Assembly: GCA_937925685.1 (NCBI GenBank)
Contig: CALAMI010000010.1
Span: 248,001 to 312,000 of the forward strand
Length of the DNA stretch: 64,000 nucleotides
Reading direction: 5' to 3'
From: Candidatus Binatia bacterium
GTDB lineage: Bacteria > Desulfobacterota > Binatia > HRBIN30
Position numbers and translations under genes: made by a program. A model generated the notes under the pieces. The model ran no database searches. It was given only the letters and a program-made list of their open reading frames with translations, and was not told where the DNA came from. Shown here piece after piece: positions 47,400-56,029 of the stretch. How positions within the stretch are numbered: the stretch's first letter is position 1; every line of letters starts with the position of its first letter.

Positions 47400-48668
47400 T
47401 TAACGGCTTTCCCCGGCCTCCGGGGCGCGAGCAACGACCCACAAAACGGCAGCCAGTAGGTAAGCTACGGCCATGGATAGTAGCGGTGGTGCCCACGATC
47501 CGAATGCGTCGCGGCTCCACCCTACGGCTACGGAGTTCAAGGCTCCACCGAGGTTGCCGCACATGTTCATCGCCCCGGTCACACTGCCAGCGTGACGCCC
47601 ACCGACAGCAGCGCAAACCGCCCACGCTGGGGCAACACAGGCAGCAGCGCAGCCGCCGGCGACGCTCAGCAACACGGTGGAAAGCCAAGGGTTTTCCGTC
47701 CAAACCCCACCTGCCGTGCACACCGCTGCCACAGGCAGACCGAGGAACGCTGGCAGTGGTCGGCCAAAACGCTCTCCCCACCGACGGGAAGCAAGATCGC
47801 TGATCCAACCGCCGCTGGCCACACCTCCCGCAATGGCCAGGAGAGGCAGGGCGGCCAGATAGCCAGCCTCCAGCAATTGAAATCCCCGTTCGTGGATGAG
47901 GTACGTCGGGAGCCAAGTGAGGAAAAAGTACCAGCCATAAATGACCAGAAAATACATCAGGCACAAGGCGACCACCCTGCGGTCAGTGAAAACCAACCAT
48001 GCCAGGCGGTGATCGACGGAGCGGTCCTGCGAGTTGCCAATGAGCCTGAGCTCGGCAGCATTGATGCGAGGGTGAGTGCTTGGATGTTCATGAAAGAAAG
48101 ACAGCCAGAAGATCACCCATACGACGCCAACGACGCCAAAGATGACGAACGACCACCTCCAGCTCATCACTTCCAACAACGCCGCCACTAAGGGCTGACT
48201 CAGTGCCCCCGCCACGGCGCCGGCCATGACCGTTAGGCCAAAGGCTCGGCCAGCTTCCAGTGGTGGCAGCCATTGGTGAAAGGCGCGCGCTAACGTTGGC
48301 AATAATCCAGCTTCCCCCACCCCAAACAGAAACCGTACGAGGATAAGCGACCAAAACCCCGTGGCTGCACCGGTCAGCATCGTCATCGCCGACCACCAGA
48401 TGACGATGCGCGCAAGCATCAACCGTGCACCGAAGCGATCGGCCAGCCATCCTCCGGGGATTTCAAAGAGCGCGTAAGCCAACGTGAATGCGCTAAAGAC
48501 GTAACCGAGTTGTGTGTCGGTAAGACGGATATCGTTGCGCAACCGTGGCGCTGCCACGGCGATACAAACCCGGTCCAGGTACGCAACAGCCATGACCGAA
48601 AGGGCTAGAGCGACCACTCCGTAGCGAACACGGCTAGGCCGTGATGCAGAGTGCGAAGGCTTCAGCAT
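47400..48668 (-). CDS. MFS transporter, anion:cation symporter-like
   Basis: The 422-residue, 12-helix protein has the MFS loop motif GGWLADRFGARLML between helices 2 and 3 and the paired region GGWISDLASRRWG in the second half. The N-terminal YLDRVCIAVAAPRL and RFLFGVGEAG resemble the anion:cation symporter (ACS) group, which imports organic anions such as sugar acids. I take the ATG at 48668; the frame is open 37 codons further, without family character. Substrate is unknown. It converges with the protease gene. Confidence 0.85.
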   Translation of the reverse strand: MLKPSHSASRPSRVRYGVVALALSVMAVAYLDRVCIAVAAPRLRNDIRLTDTQLGYVFSAFTLAYALFEIPGGWLADRFGARLMLARIVIWWSAMTMLTGAATGFWSLILVRFLFGVGEAGLLPTLARAFHQWLPPLEAGRAFGLTVMAGAVAGALSQPLVAALLEVMSWRWSFVIFGVVGVVWVIFWLSFFHEHPSTHPRINAAELRLIGNSQDRSVDHRLAWLVFTDRRVVALCLMYFLVIYGWYFFLTWLPTYLIHERGFQLLEAGYLAALPLLAIAGGVASGGWISDLASRRWGERFGRPLPAFLGLPVAAVCTAGGVWTENPWLSTVLLSVAGGCAAACVAPAWAVCAAVGGRHAGSVTGAMNMCGNLGGALNSVAVGWSRDAFGSWAPPLLSMAVAYLLAAVLWVVARAPEAGESR

Positions 48669-48860
48669 CTTTGACGCCCTAAACAACCTGGGCAACCGCG
48701 CACGCTGAAACCCTCCCCGGTTGCTTCGGCCACGGGCTTCGCTGGGGTAAAGTTGTGACACGGGAAAAAGGCACAGCACCCTCTTAGCAAAGCCACTCGG
48801 GTTCGCTTCGCCGGCGTTTTCGGTAGGCAGGGACCATGCCCTTCACTCGCGAAACGGGTA

Positions 48861-49265
48861 TCAACGCCCCGTTTCTTCGGCTCGACCTATGTCCGCCCGT
48901 GCGCCAGCCAGCACCTTGCGCAATTCCCGCTTCGTGCGCTCGTTCAAAATTCCGTTATCGCGAAGTCCGCGCGACCGTTGGAAAGCTTGAATCGCGTTCA
49001 CCGTGATCGTGTCGAGCTTGCCGTTGACCTCACCCAGGTACTCCTTCACCTCTCGCAAGGCTGCTTGTGCTTCGCGCACCTCTGCTTCCGTAACCGGTTG
49101 AGACAATGCCCGCGTGTGGATATCTGGGATGGATTCCTTGATCTTTTCAGCGGCTTCTCTCGCACGTGCTTCGGTGTCCGATTGGCAAGCGACCAACGCA
49201 ACCGAACAAAACCAGCTTGCTACCAGCACGCTCAGCCACCAGGGCGACCAATCTCGGCGATTCAT
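48861..49265 (-). CDS. Lipoprotein with peptidoglycan-binding domain
   Basis: The 134-residue protein has a signal peptide ending in LVAC, a good lipobox with Cys27. A Glu/Lys/Ala-rich helix follows, and then a C-terminal peptidoglycan-binding-1 domain (ITVNAIQAFQRSRGLRDNGILNERT). It could tether an outer or inner membrane to the cell wall. It follows hisG by 11 bases on the same strand and may be the last gene of that unit. Confidence 0.75.
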   Translation of the reverse strand: MNRRDWSPWWLSVLVASWFCSVALVACQSDTEARAREAAEKIKESIPDIHTRALSQPVTEAEVREAQAALREVKEYLGEVNGKLDTITVNAIQAFQRSRGLRDNGILNERTKRELRKVLAGARADIGRAEETGR

Positions 49266-49276
49266 ACCCGGGAACC

Positions 49277-50185
49277 TCAGCCAACGATCTTATTCAAAGG
49301 ATACTCGATAATTCCGGTGGCCCCTTCAGCGATCAGCCGGGGAATGAGTTCGCGAACCTCAGCCTCGGCAATCACACTTTCGACGGCAAACCATTCCCGA
49401 CCTGCGAGTTTTCCACTTGGATAGAGCGGCGACACCGTCGGAGCGGTGAGACTGGGAATCAAGTCCACCACATGTTGTAAGCGCTCCTTCGGGACGTTCA
49501 TCTTAATGCCCACTTTCCCCTCTGCCTCAAGGGCACCTTGCAATAACAGGGCGAGTTGCTCGATCTTCCATCGCTTCCACGAGTCGCTCCACGCGACCTC
49601 ATTGGCAATCAGTTGTGGGTTGGACTGAAAAAGCTCGCAAACGATGCGCAAGCGATTTGCCCGAAGCGTACTTCCCGTTTCTGTGACCTCAACGATTGCA
49701 TCGACTAGCCCGTCCGCAGCTTTTGCCTCGGTCGCACCCCAAGAAAATTCTACCTCTACGGGGATGTTCCTCTCCGCAAAGAATTGGCGTGTGAAGTTGA
49801 CCAACTCCGTCGCGATCCTCTTGCCACGGAGGTCGTCGGGTTTTTGGACTGGCGAGTCCTCGGGCACGACCAACACCCAACGCGTCGGCCGAAAGCTCGA
49901 TTTGGAATAAATTAGGTTACACACGACACGCACTTGTGCACCGTTCTCTCGAATCCAATCGATGCCGGTGATTCCGGCGTCTAAAGTACCGTCCTGCACA
50001 TATCGAGCCATTTCCTGAGCACGCACGAGTGAACAGCGAATCGTAGCATCGTCAATGCTGGGGAAGTAACTGCGCTCAGAAACTGTGATTTTCCAGCCGG
50101 CACGGCGGAACAGCTCCACGGTGGCGTCCTGCAAACTTCCTTTGGGAATGCCTAGCTTCAGGCAACCTTTGACCTCTTCCTTCAT
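49277..50185 (-). CDS. hisG: ATP phosphoribosyltransferase, long form
   Basis: The 302-residue enzyme joins ATP and PRPP in the first step of histidine synthesis. The catalytic core holds [23 protein letters not shown] and the PRPP loop [16 protein letters not shown]. The last 80 residues are the ACT-like regulatory domain ([15 protein letters not shown]) of the long form, which is feedback-inhibited by histidine and needs no HisZ. I take the ATG at 50185; the frame is open upstream. It follows hisI by 16 bases. Confidence 0.95.
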   Translation of the reverse strand: MKEEVKGCLKLGIPKGSLQDATVELFRRAGWKITVSERSYFPSIDDATIRCSLVRAQEMARYVQDGTLDAGITGIDWIRENGAQVRVVCNLIYSKSSFRPTRWVLVVPEDSPVQKPDDLRGKRIATELVNFTRQFFAERNIPVEVEFSWGATEAKAADGLVDAIVEVTETGSTLRANRLRIVCELFQSNPQLIANEVAWSDSWKRWKIEQLALLLQGALEAEGKVGIKMNVPKERLQHVVDLIPSLTAPTVSPLYPSGKLAGREWFAVESVIAEAEVRELIPRLIAEGATGIIEYPLNKIVG

Positions 50186-50201
50186 GGGTCCTGCTCCACG
50201 A

Positions 50202-50594
50202 CTATTCCTGACCTGCCGGGCGATACACCTTCCGGGGATCAAAGACCCTTTGTTGCACCGTTCTCCATTCGTCGCCTACACGTTGGCGGTAGAAACAGCT
50301 CGGGTAGCCTTCGTGGCACGCTGCCCCGCCACGCTGACGGACTTTCAACAGCACCGCGTCGTTGTCACAGTCAATGCGGATTTCCTGCACCTCTTGAACA
50401 TGGCCCGAGCTTTCACCCTTCGTCCACAATTGGTTTCGCGAGGTGCTCCAGTAGCACGCCAGCCCCGTAGCTAAGGTTCGCTCCCATGCCTCGCGGTTCA
50501 TGTAAGCAACCATCAGCACTTCCCCAGTTTCGACGTCCTGGGCTACAGCAACGACCAAGCCTCCCCGCTTGGAAAAGTCGGGCTCGATGTTCAT
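50202..50594 (-). CDS. hisI: Phosphoribosyl-AMP cyclohydrolase
   Basis: The 130-residue metalloenzyme opens the purine ring of phosphoribosyl-AMP, the third step of histidine synthesis. [19 protein letters not shown] (zinc and magnesium ligands) and the C-terminal [11 protein letters not shown] are diagnostic. It is the monofunctional HisI without the HisE pyrophosphohydrolase domain. The ATG at 50594 is the family start; the open frame continues upstream without family character. Confidence 0.93.
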   Translation of the reverse strand: MNIEPDFSKRGGLVVAVAQDVETGEVLMVAYMNREAWERTLATGLACYWSTSRNQLWTKGESSGHVQEVQEIRIDCDNDAVLLKVRQRGGAACHEGYPSCFYRQRVGDEWRTVQQRVFDPRKVYRPAGQE

Positions 50595-50738
50595 GAAAGG
50601 AAATCCGTTAACACAGTGCTTTTGGCCGGGCAACGTGATCCTGGGTCTTTGGCACAGGCTGATCTTGCACCCGACCATTTCCAGTTGCCGCTGCTCCCGT
50701 TGGGGCTAATGTGGTTCGTTACCAGTGAGGAACACTTT

Positions 50739-51791
50739 ATGAAGCTCGAGGACATCGCTCGACATTTAGGTTGCGAGCTGCGCGGGCCCGCGGATGTCGA
50801 GATTCGGCGGATCATGCCCATTCAAGAGGCTCAGGCGGGTGACTTGACCTTTCTTGCCAACCCCAAATATCGTCGGTATTTGGCTACCACGAAAGCCTCG
50901 GCGGTCATTCTCGGGGCGAACGAGCCGGAGGTCCCGTTACCATCGTTGCGAGCGGCCGACCCTTATGCGGCCTTCGCTCGCGCCATTGATTTGTTTTTTA
51001 CCCCGGTTCCACGCTGGCAGGGCGTACACCCGACCGCCGTAATTCACGCTACGGCCAAAATCGGACCCAATGCCAGTATTGGCCCGTACTGCGTGATTGG
51101 GGCCGGTGTCGTCCTTGGCGCCCGAGCGCACTTGGAAGCACATGTGGTGATCTATCCTGAAGCTCAGATAGGCGACGACTTTCTTGCGCACAGCCATGCT
51201 GTCGTGCGCGAGCGGGTGGTGATTGGCAATCGGGTAATTTTGCAGCCGGGTTGCGTCATCGGTGGCGACGGTTTTGGCTTTGTCCTGTCTTCTGACGGTC
51301 CAGCACGGCGCATTACCCAAGCGGGTACGGTCATCATCGGAGACGACGTGGAGGTCGGAGCGAACACAACGATCGACCGTGCAGCCATCGGTGCCACGCG
51401 CATCGACCGGGGAGTGAAGCTAGACAATCTCGTCATGGTGGCCCACGGTTGTTTCATTGGCGAGGGAACTGCGATTGCGGCGCAGTCAGGGCTCTCGGGA
51501 AGCACGAGGGTGGGCCGGTACGTGCGTTTGGGCGGGCAAGTCGGTAGCGCGGGGCACTTAACCATTGGAGATGGAGCGCAAGTCGCTGCCCAGTCCGGGG
51601 TTCATAACGACGTTCCAGCCGGAGCCGTGTATGGAGGAACCCCGGCAGTTGACATACGCCGCTGGCGGCGAGATTTCGCCGCGCTGCAGCGGCTTCCGGA
51701 AGCGCTGCAGCGCCTGCGACGCCTTGAAGCCGAGGTCCGCAAACTCATGTCGGACACCGGCGGAGACACAAGTGCGGAGGAGGCATCGTGA
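50739..51791 (+). CDS. lpxD: UDP-3-O-(3-hydroxyacyl)glucosamine N-acyltransferase
   Basis: The 350-residue enzyme adds the second hydroxyacyl chain to the lipid A precursor. It has an N-terminal uridine-binding domain (LAREDIARHLG-type start, seen here as LEDIARHLGCELRG), a left-handed beta-helix of hexapeptide repeats (from about residue 100; IGPNASIGPYCVIGAGVV) with the His motif VAHGCFIGEG, and a C-terminal helix pair. I take the ATG at 50739; an in-frame ATG lies ten codons upstream. No lpxA or fabZ is adjacent. Confidence 0.93.
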   Translation: MKLEDIARHLGCELRGPADVEIRRIMPIQEAQAGDLTFLANPKYRRYLATTKASAVILGANEPEVPLPSLRAADPYAAFARAIDLFFTPVPRWQGVHPTAVIHATAKIGPNASIGPYCVIGAGVVLGARAHLEAHVVIYPEAQIGDDFLAHSHAVVRERVVIGNRVILQPGCVIGGDGFGFVLSSDGPARRITQAGTVIIGDDVEVGANTTIDRAAIGATRIDRGVKLDNLVMVAHGCFIGEGTAIAAQSGLSGSTRVGRYVRLGGQVGSAGHLTIGDGAQVAAQSGVHNDVPAGAVYGGTPAVDIRRWRRDFAALQRLPEALQRLRRLEAEVRKLMSDTGGDTSAEEAS

Positions 51792-52564
51792 TCGAGGTCG
51801 TACCGATTCCCCAACTGCGGGACAATTACGCCTATTTGGTGGTGGATCCGCAAACGCAAAAGGCCGCAGTGATCGACTGTGCAGAAGCTGCCCCGGTGCT
51901 TGCGGAAATCGACCGACGTCGGGTCGAGGTGGTCGCTTTGCTCCCCACGCACCATCACTACGACCATGTCGGTGGCCACGAGGATTTCCTCCAGGTGCTC
52001 AAGGTCGAGGTGGTTGCTTACCACGGCCAACGCAACCGAATCCCGGGCGCTACACGTGAGGTTCAGGAAGGCGACGAGATTCGCATCGGTTCCCTCCTCG
52101 CCCGAGTGATCTTCATCCCAGCGCACACCACAGGCCACGTGGCGTATTACTTTCCAGGTGCGGGCGTGGTGTTTACCGGTGACACCCTGTTCGTCGCTGG
52201 CTGTGGGCGGTTGTTCGAAGGAGACGCCAAGACCATGATGTTTTCCTTGCAGAAGCTTGCCTCTTTGCCCGACGATACCAAAGTGTACTGTGGGCATGAG
52301 TACAGCCAAAGGAACCTTGAGTTTGCATTGCAGCTCGAGCCCCACAACAGAGCCTTACGGGAAAAGTACGATCGGGTGCTGGCCTTGAGGGCGCGAGGTT
52401 TGCCGACGGTACCCAGCACGATTGGCGAGGAAAAAGCAACGAACCCCTTTTTGCGATGGCACAGCGCGGAACTCCAAGCAAACCTGCGGCGACTGGATCC
52501 AAACGTAGGCCATGACCCGGTGAAAATCTTTGCCAAAGTGAGAGCACTCAAGGATGCATTTTAG
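51788..52564 (+). CDS. gloB: Hydroxyacylglutathione hydrolase (glyoxalase II)
   Basis: The 258-residue metallo-beta-lactamase-fold enzyme has the metal motif T54-H55-x-H57-x-D59-H60, a later GDTLFVAGCGRLFEG and the C-terminal family domain with EKATNPFLRW. It cleaves S-D-lactoylglutathione in methylglyoxal detoxification. The GTG at 51788 overlaps the lpxD stop by four bases. A second protein of the same fold lies at 54938 but lacks this C-terminal domain. Confidence 0.92.
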   Translation: MIEVVPIPQLRDNYAYLVVDPQTQKAAVIDCAEAAPVLAEIDRRRVEVVALLPTHHHYDHVGGHEDFLQVLKVEVVAYHGQRNRIPGATREVQEGDEIRIGSLLARVIFIPAHTTGHVAYYFPGAGVVFTGDTLFVAGCGRLFEGDAKTMMFSLQKLASLPDDTKVYCGHEYSQRNLEFALQLEPHNRALREKYDRVLALRARGLPTVPSTIGEEKATNPFLRWHSAELQANLRRLDPNVGHDPVKIFAKVRALKDAF

Positions 52565-52687
52565 TCTCCAAGGCATTAGTTGCTGCCCTTGCATCGAGAG
52601 CATGCCCGACCTCCTTGGCCCGCGAAGATTTCTCCGGGGCTTAAGTTGCAAACGAAATCGCGCCCTTTTAGGTAGTTTTTTGCCCAT

Positions 52688-53593
52688 ATGAGCCCACAAC
52701 CCACACGGTATGCGGAACTTGAAGAGATTGTTGATGCGGTCACCGCAAGTTACGACGGCAGTCACGAAATCGACAGTCTAGAAAGTGCTGCTCTTCCGAA
52801 TCGCCGGGCGGTGATCGATGCCCTTCATCACCTAAAGCACGCGATTTTCATGGGTTTTTATACCCTACGCCCCCTCACCCGTGGCAATTTGCGCTACGCG
52901 ATCAGCGAGCATTTACACCCGGCGTTCGAGCTTCTGGTCGAGCAAATTAGCCGGGCCCAAACATGGGAGCGTATGTGTTCGCGCGAGACGGTACCGCGCG
53001 ACCCGAGTTGGGCGGAGGAGGTGGTACTGCGGCTGTTCCGGAAATTACCTGAGCTGCGAGACTTATTGAACCTGGATGTGCTCGCGGCATTTGCCGGCGA
53101 TCCCGCTGCCAAGAGCGTTGAAGAGGTGGTCTTCAGCTATCCCGCCATCCAAGCAATCACGACCCATCGTATTGCCCACGAGCTCTACCTCGAACAAGTG
53201 CCCATGATTCCCCGGATCTTGTCCGAGTACGCGCATAGCGAAACCGGCATTGACATTCATCCAGGTGCTACCATCGGCAAAAGCTTTTTTATTGACCACG
53301 GCACTGGTGTTGTCATTGGCGAAACTTGTGTCATTGGCAATAACGTAAAAATCTATCAAGGGGTTACTCTGGGGGCGTTGAGCGTGCCGCGCGACGCTGA
53401 CGGAGTGTTGTTACGTAACCGCAAGCGGCATCCGACCATTGAAGATAACGTCACGATTTATTCCGGTGCCACGATACTCGGTGGCGACACGGTCATCGGT
53501 GAGGGTTCGGTCATCGGGGGCAACTTGTGGATCGTCGAGTCGGTGCCACCTCACAGTCGTTTAACCCGCGAGACCCACCCGCAGCATCGCTGA
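52688..53593 (+). CDS. cysE: Serine O-acetyltransferase (EpsC type)
   Basis: The 301-residue enzyme acetylates serine for cysteine synthesis. A long N-terminal helical domain (to about residue 185) is followed by a left-handed beta-helix with hexapeptides such as IGKSFFIDHGTGVVIGETC and NNVKIYQGVTLGALS, and the late GGNLWIVESVPPHSRL. The length and the HLKHAIFMGFY stretch fit the EpsC-like group rather than the shorter enterobacterial form. It starts at the ATG at 52688, after a 123-base gap with no clear riboswitch. Confidence 0.9.
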   Translation: MSPQPTRYAELEEIVDAVTASYDGSHEIDSLESAALPNRRAVIDALHHLKHAIFMGFYTLRPLTRGNLRYAISEHLHPAFELLVEQISRAQTWERMCSRETVPRDPSWAEEVVLRLFRKLPELRDLLNLDVLAAFAGDPAAKSVEEVVFSYPAIQAITTHRIAHELYLEQVPMIPRILSEYAHSETGIDIHPGATIGKSFFIDHGTGVVIGETCVIGNNVKIYQGVTLGALSVPRDADGVLLRNRKRHPTIEDNVTIYSGATILGGDTVIGEGSVIGGNLWIVESVPPHSRLTRETHPQHR

Positions 53594-53771
53594 TCAGCGG
53601 CGTACCAATTCCCTTTTTCTCAAGGGTCCTCATCTTCTCTTACGCCACGCGACAGCACGTTTTGTCCACGGTCGGTTTGCAAAAGCCGCCCTACCAAGTT
53701 CTCAGGTGGCCTGCGGGATTCTACGCACGCATCCTCGTCTTCTGCCGCGGACGGTGGTAAAGATTCAACCC

Positions 53772-54260
53772 ATGGTTGCCCACAGGTACGGGTTGGCGAG
53801 GCACGCCGCCATTGTGCCCGTAGCTCTGGTGCTTTGGGGTTTTGGGGGGTGCGCTGCACACCGAGCCGCTAGGCCCAGCGACTCCCAGCTGCTCATCGGC
53901 CGACAAACAGATCGCAGCGCGGTGGTAGCCTTGGGAGATAAGGCAGCGGAGCTGAGCGCCGGTAAGCCACTTGAGGCACGCGAGCTTTGCAAGCTGCCCG
54001 GGGCTACGGTCGATTTGCTGCTCGTGCGCGGAGCGGAAGAACCTCACCAACACCCGGATCACGACCTCATCGTGGTGCTGCTCCGCGGCACAGGCCTCAT
54101 GCTTTTGGGTGGCGAAACCCACCGCGTCCAAGCCGGCGATGTGGTGATCATCGAGCGTGGTACCAATCATGCATTTCGCAATCGAGCCCGCGAGGGATCT
54201 CTCGCTTTGGTGGTCCGCGTACCCCCATCTACACCCTCGCCAATGGCGGCCGAGCGTTGA
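53772..54260 (+). CDS. Cupin-domain lipoprotein
   Basis: The 162-residue protein has a signal sequence ending GFGGC, a weak lipobox with Cys27, and a cupin barrel. Cupin motif 1 holds EEPHQHPDHDLIVVLLRG, with His residues for metal binding, and motif 2 holds VQAGDVVIIERGTNHAFRN. It could be a periplasmic binding protein or oxygenase-like enzyme; cupins are too varied to say. I take the ATG at 53772. It precedes the adenosyltransferase gene by 51 bases. Confidence 0.7.
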   Translation: MVAHRYGLARHAAIVPVALVLWGFGGCAAHRAARPSDSQLLIGRQTDRSAVVALGDKAAELSAGKPLEARELCKLPGATVDLLLVRGAEEPHQHPDHDLIVVLLRGTGLMLLGGETHRVQAGDVVIIERGTNHAFRNRAREGSLALVVRVPPSTPSPMAAER

Positions 54261-54311
54261 TGCGGCGAGCCACGAAGCTAGTTTGGGCTACGCAGAGAGG
54301 ACGGTGTAACC

Positions 54312-54941
54312 ATGCCGATTCGAATTACCCGCGTTTACACGCGCACGGGCGATCAAGGGGAAACAGGGCTCGTCGGCGGCAAACGCGTTGCCAAAGATAC
54401 AGCTCGTATCGAAGCCTATGGGACTGTAGACGAGCTCAACGCAGTGCTGGGGATTGCTCGGACATTCAACGGGCAAACAAAGCCAAAGTTCGTCCGTGAG
54501 CAAGTGGATGCGATTTTACGGCACTTACAAAACGAGCTGTTTGATTTAGGTGGTGAATTAGCCACGCCTCCAGAAGCGCACCACGAGCACATGTTCAGGG
54601 TCGGGGAAGGCGAAGTTGCAGCCTTGGAGAAGCTGCTGGACAAGCTTCAAGGAGATTTAGAGCCGCTGCGCTCTTTTATCTTGCCGGGGGGAGGACCCGT
54701 CAGCGCGTTTTTGCACCAAGCGCGTACGGTCTGTCGCCGCGCTGAACGCTTGGTGTTGCGCTTGAGTCGAGAGGAAAATATTGGGCCGTGGCCCTTGCGA
54801 TACCTCAATCGCCTGAGCGACTTGTTATTTGTCTTGGCCCGTTGGGTCGCGAAGCAGACAGGCGAGCCAGAATTCCTCTGGGAACGCGGGCTACAGAGCT
54901 ACCACCGAGGCTCCAAAAAAGAAAAAAAGCAGGGAGAGTGA
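54312..54941 (+). CDS. pduO: Cob(I)alamin adenosyltransferase, PduO type
   Basis: The 209-residue helical-bundle enzyme transfers the adenosyl group of ATP to cob(I)alamin. The N-terminal ATP motif is YTRTGDQGETGLVGG, then RIEAYGTVDELNA. Further family marks are the RTVCRRAERL stretch and a late YLNRLSDLLFVLARW. The C-terminal tail is very basic. It starts at an ATG at 54312 and its TGA overlaps the next GTG. No cobalamin riboswitch was recognised upstream. Confidence 0.92.
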   Translation: MPIRITRVYTRTGDQGETGLVGGKRVAKDTARIEAYGTVDELNAVLGIARTFNGQTKPKFVREQVDAILRHLQNELFDLGGELATPPEAHHEHMFRVGEGEVAALEKLLDKLQGDLEPLRSFILPGGGPVSAFLHQARTVCRRAERLVLRLSREENIGPWPLRYLNRLSDLLFVLARWVAKQTGEPEFLWERGLQSYHRGSKKEKKQGE

Positions 54942-55633
54942 CTGTGGCACAATCCTCCGTGTACCTAAAGCAGCTTCAACTTGGACCGATGGAAAACTTT
55001 GTTTACGTGGTAGGCGACCCACAGAGCCGCAAGGTGGTGCTGATCGACCCAGCCTGGGATATCGATGCCGTCGTAAATTTGTTGGAGACGGAGGAGCTCA
55101 CGCCCGTGGCGACACTGGTGACCCACTTTCACCCCGACCACCTCGGCGGCAACCTGTTTGGCCATCACATTGCTGGTGCGGCAGAGTTACTGGAACGAAA
55201 TCTACCCTTGAAGGTGTATCTTCATAAGACGGAGGTTAGCTACGCACAGCGCATCGCCGGGCTTTCTCGAAGCGACATTGTCGCCACCGAGGGGGGCGAT
55301 ATCTTGCAACTAGGCAGCCTGGAAATCCGCTTTCTGCACACCCCCGGTCACACCCCCGGCTCGCAATGCTTTCTCGTGGAGAACCGCTTGATTTCCGGTG
55401 ACACGCTGTTCATCGGCAGTTGCGGTCGCGTGGATTTACCGGGAAGCGACCCGGCTCAAATGTACGACAGTTTGGTGAACAAGCTTGCTCGCTTACCCGA
55501 CGATACCGAGCTGTATCCGGGACACAACTATGCGAGCCGACAAAGTTCTACAATCGGCCAAGAAAAACGCACCAATTTGTACCTCCGGTTTCAGCGACTG
55601 GAAGATTTCCTTCGCTTCATGGGCTACGCATGA
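54938..55633 (+). CDS. Metallo-beta-lactamase-fold hydrolase (glyoxalase II-like)
   Basis: The 231-residue protein has T62-H63-x-H65-x-D67-H68, HTPGHTPGSQCF and SGDTLFIGSCGRVDL, which supply the metal ligands of the fold. The late PGHNY is the last His. The resemblance is to glyoxalase II or persulfide dioxygenase families, and the usual C-terminal glutathione-binding domain of GloB is missing. The start is a GTG at 54938 overlapping the previous stop; a GTG at 54944 is close by. Substrate is not known. Confidence 0.85.
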   Translation: MTVAQSSVYLKQLQLGPMENFVYVVGDPQSRKVVLIDPAWDIDAVVNLLETEELTPVATLVTHFHPDHLGGNLFGHHIAGAAELLERNLPLKVYLHKTEVSYAQRIAGLSRSDIVATEGGDILQLGSLEIRFLHTPGHTPGSQCFLVENRLISGDTLFIGSCGRVDLPGSDPAQMYDSLVNKLARLPDDTELYPGHNYASRQSSTIGQEKRTNLYLRFQRLEDFLRFMGYA

Positions 55634-55992
55634 GCGAGCCGAGGAACTTATTTGTTTACGGAACCCTGCGGGATCCGGCACTTGTCAAGAAACTCACCGG
55701 CCGCTCTTTCGTCACCGAGGTAGCGTGGCTGCTGGACTACCAACGCCGGCAGTCGCGCAACTCCTATCCGTTTGTCGTCCCAGCTAAGGGACGGCGCGTA
55801 CGCGGATTCCTCTTGCGCAATGTAAGTGCCGCTTCGTTGGCGGCGCTCGATCGTTACGAGTGCGAGGGCGTGCTGTACGAGCGTGTGCCAGCACGTGTGC
55901 GAACTGCTCGAGGCACCGAAAGTGCGTTCGTGTATGTGGCACGAGGAAGGTGCAGACCATGGGCCCTGGCAAACACCAGCCCCCGACCTTGA
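55630..55992 (+). CDS. Gamma-glutamylcyclotransferase-like (AIG2/GGCT) protein
   Basis: The 120-residue protein opens with LFVYGTLRDP, the GGCT fold signature, and continues with VRGFLLRNVSAASLAALDRYE, which contains the conserved Asp-x-x-Glu region with the likely catalytic acid. Members cleave gamma-glutamyl amines or peptides, and the next-gene context (two glyoxalase II-like enzymes nearby) would fit glutathione turnover. The start ATG overlaps the upstream stop by four bases. The C-terminus is short and unlike the family. Confidence 0.8.
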   Translation: MSEPRNLFVYGTLRDPALVKKLTGRSFVTEVAWLLDYQRRQSRNSYPFVVPAKGRRVRGFLLRNVSAASLAALDRYECEGVLYERVPARVRTARGTESAFVYVARGRCRPWALANTSPRP

Positions 55993-56029
55993 CTCGGAGT
56001 CCTTTCTTCGCTGACGTGGGCGGTCTGCC

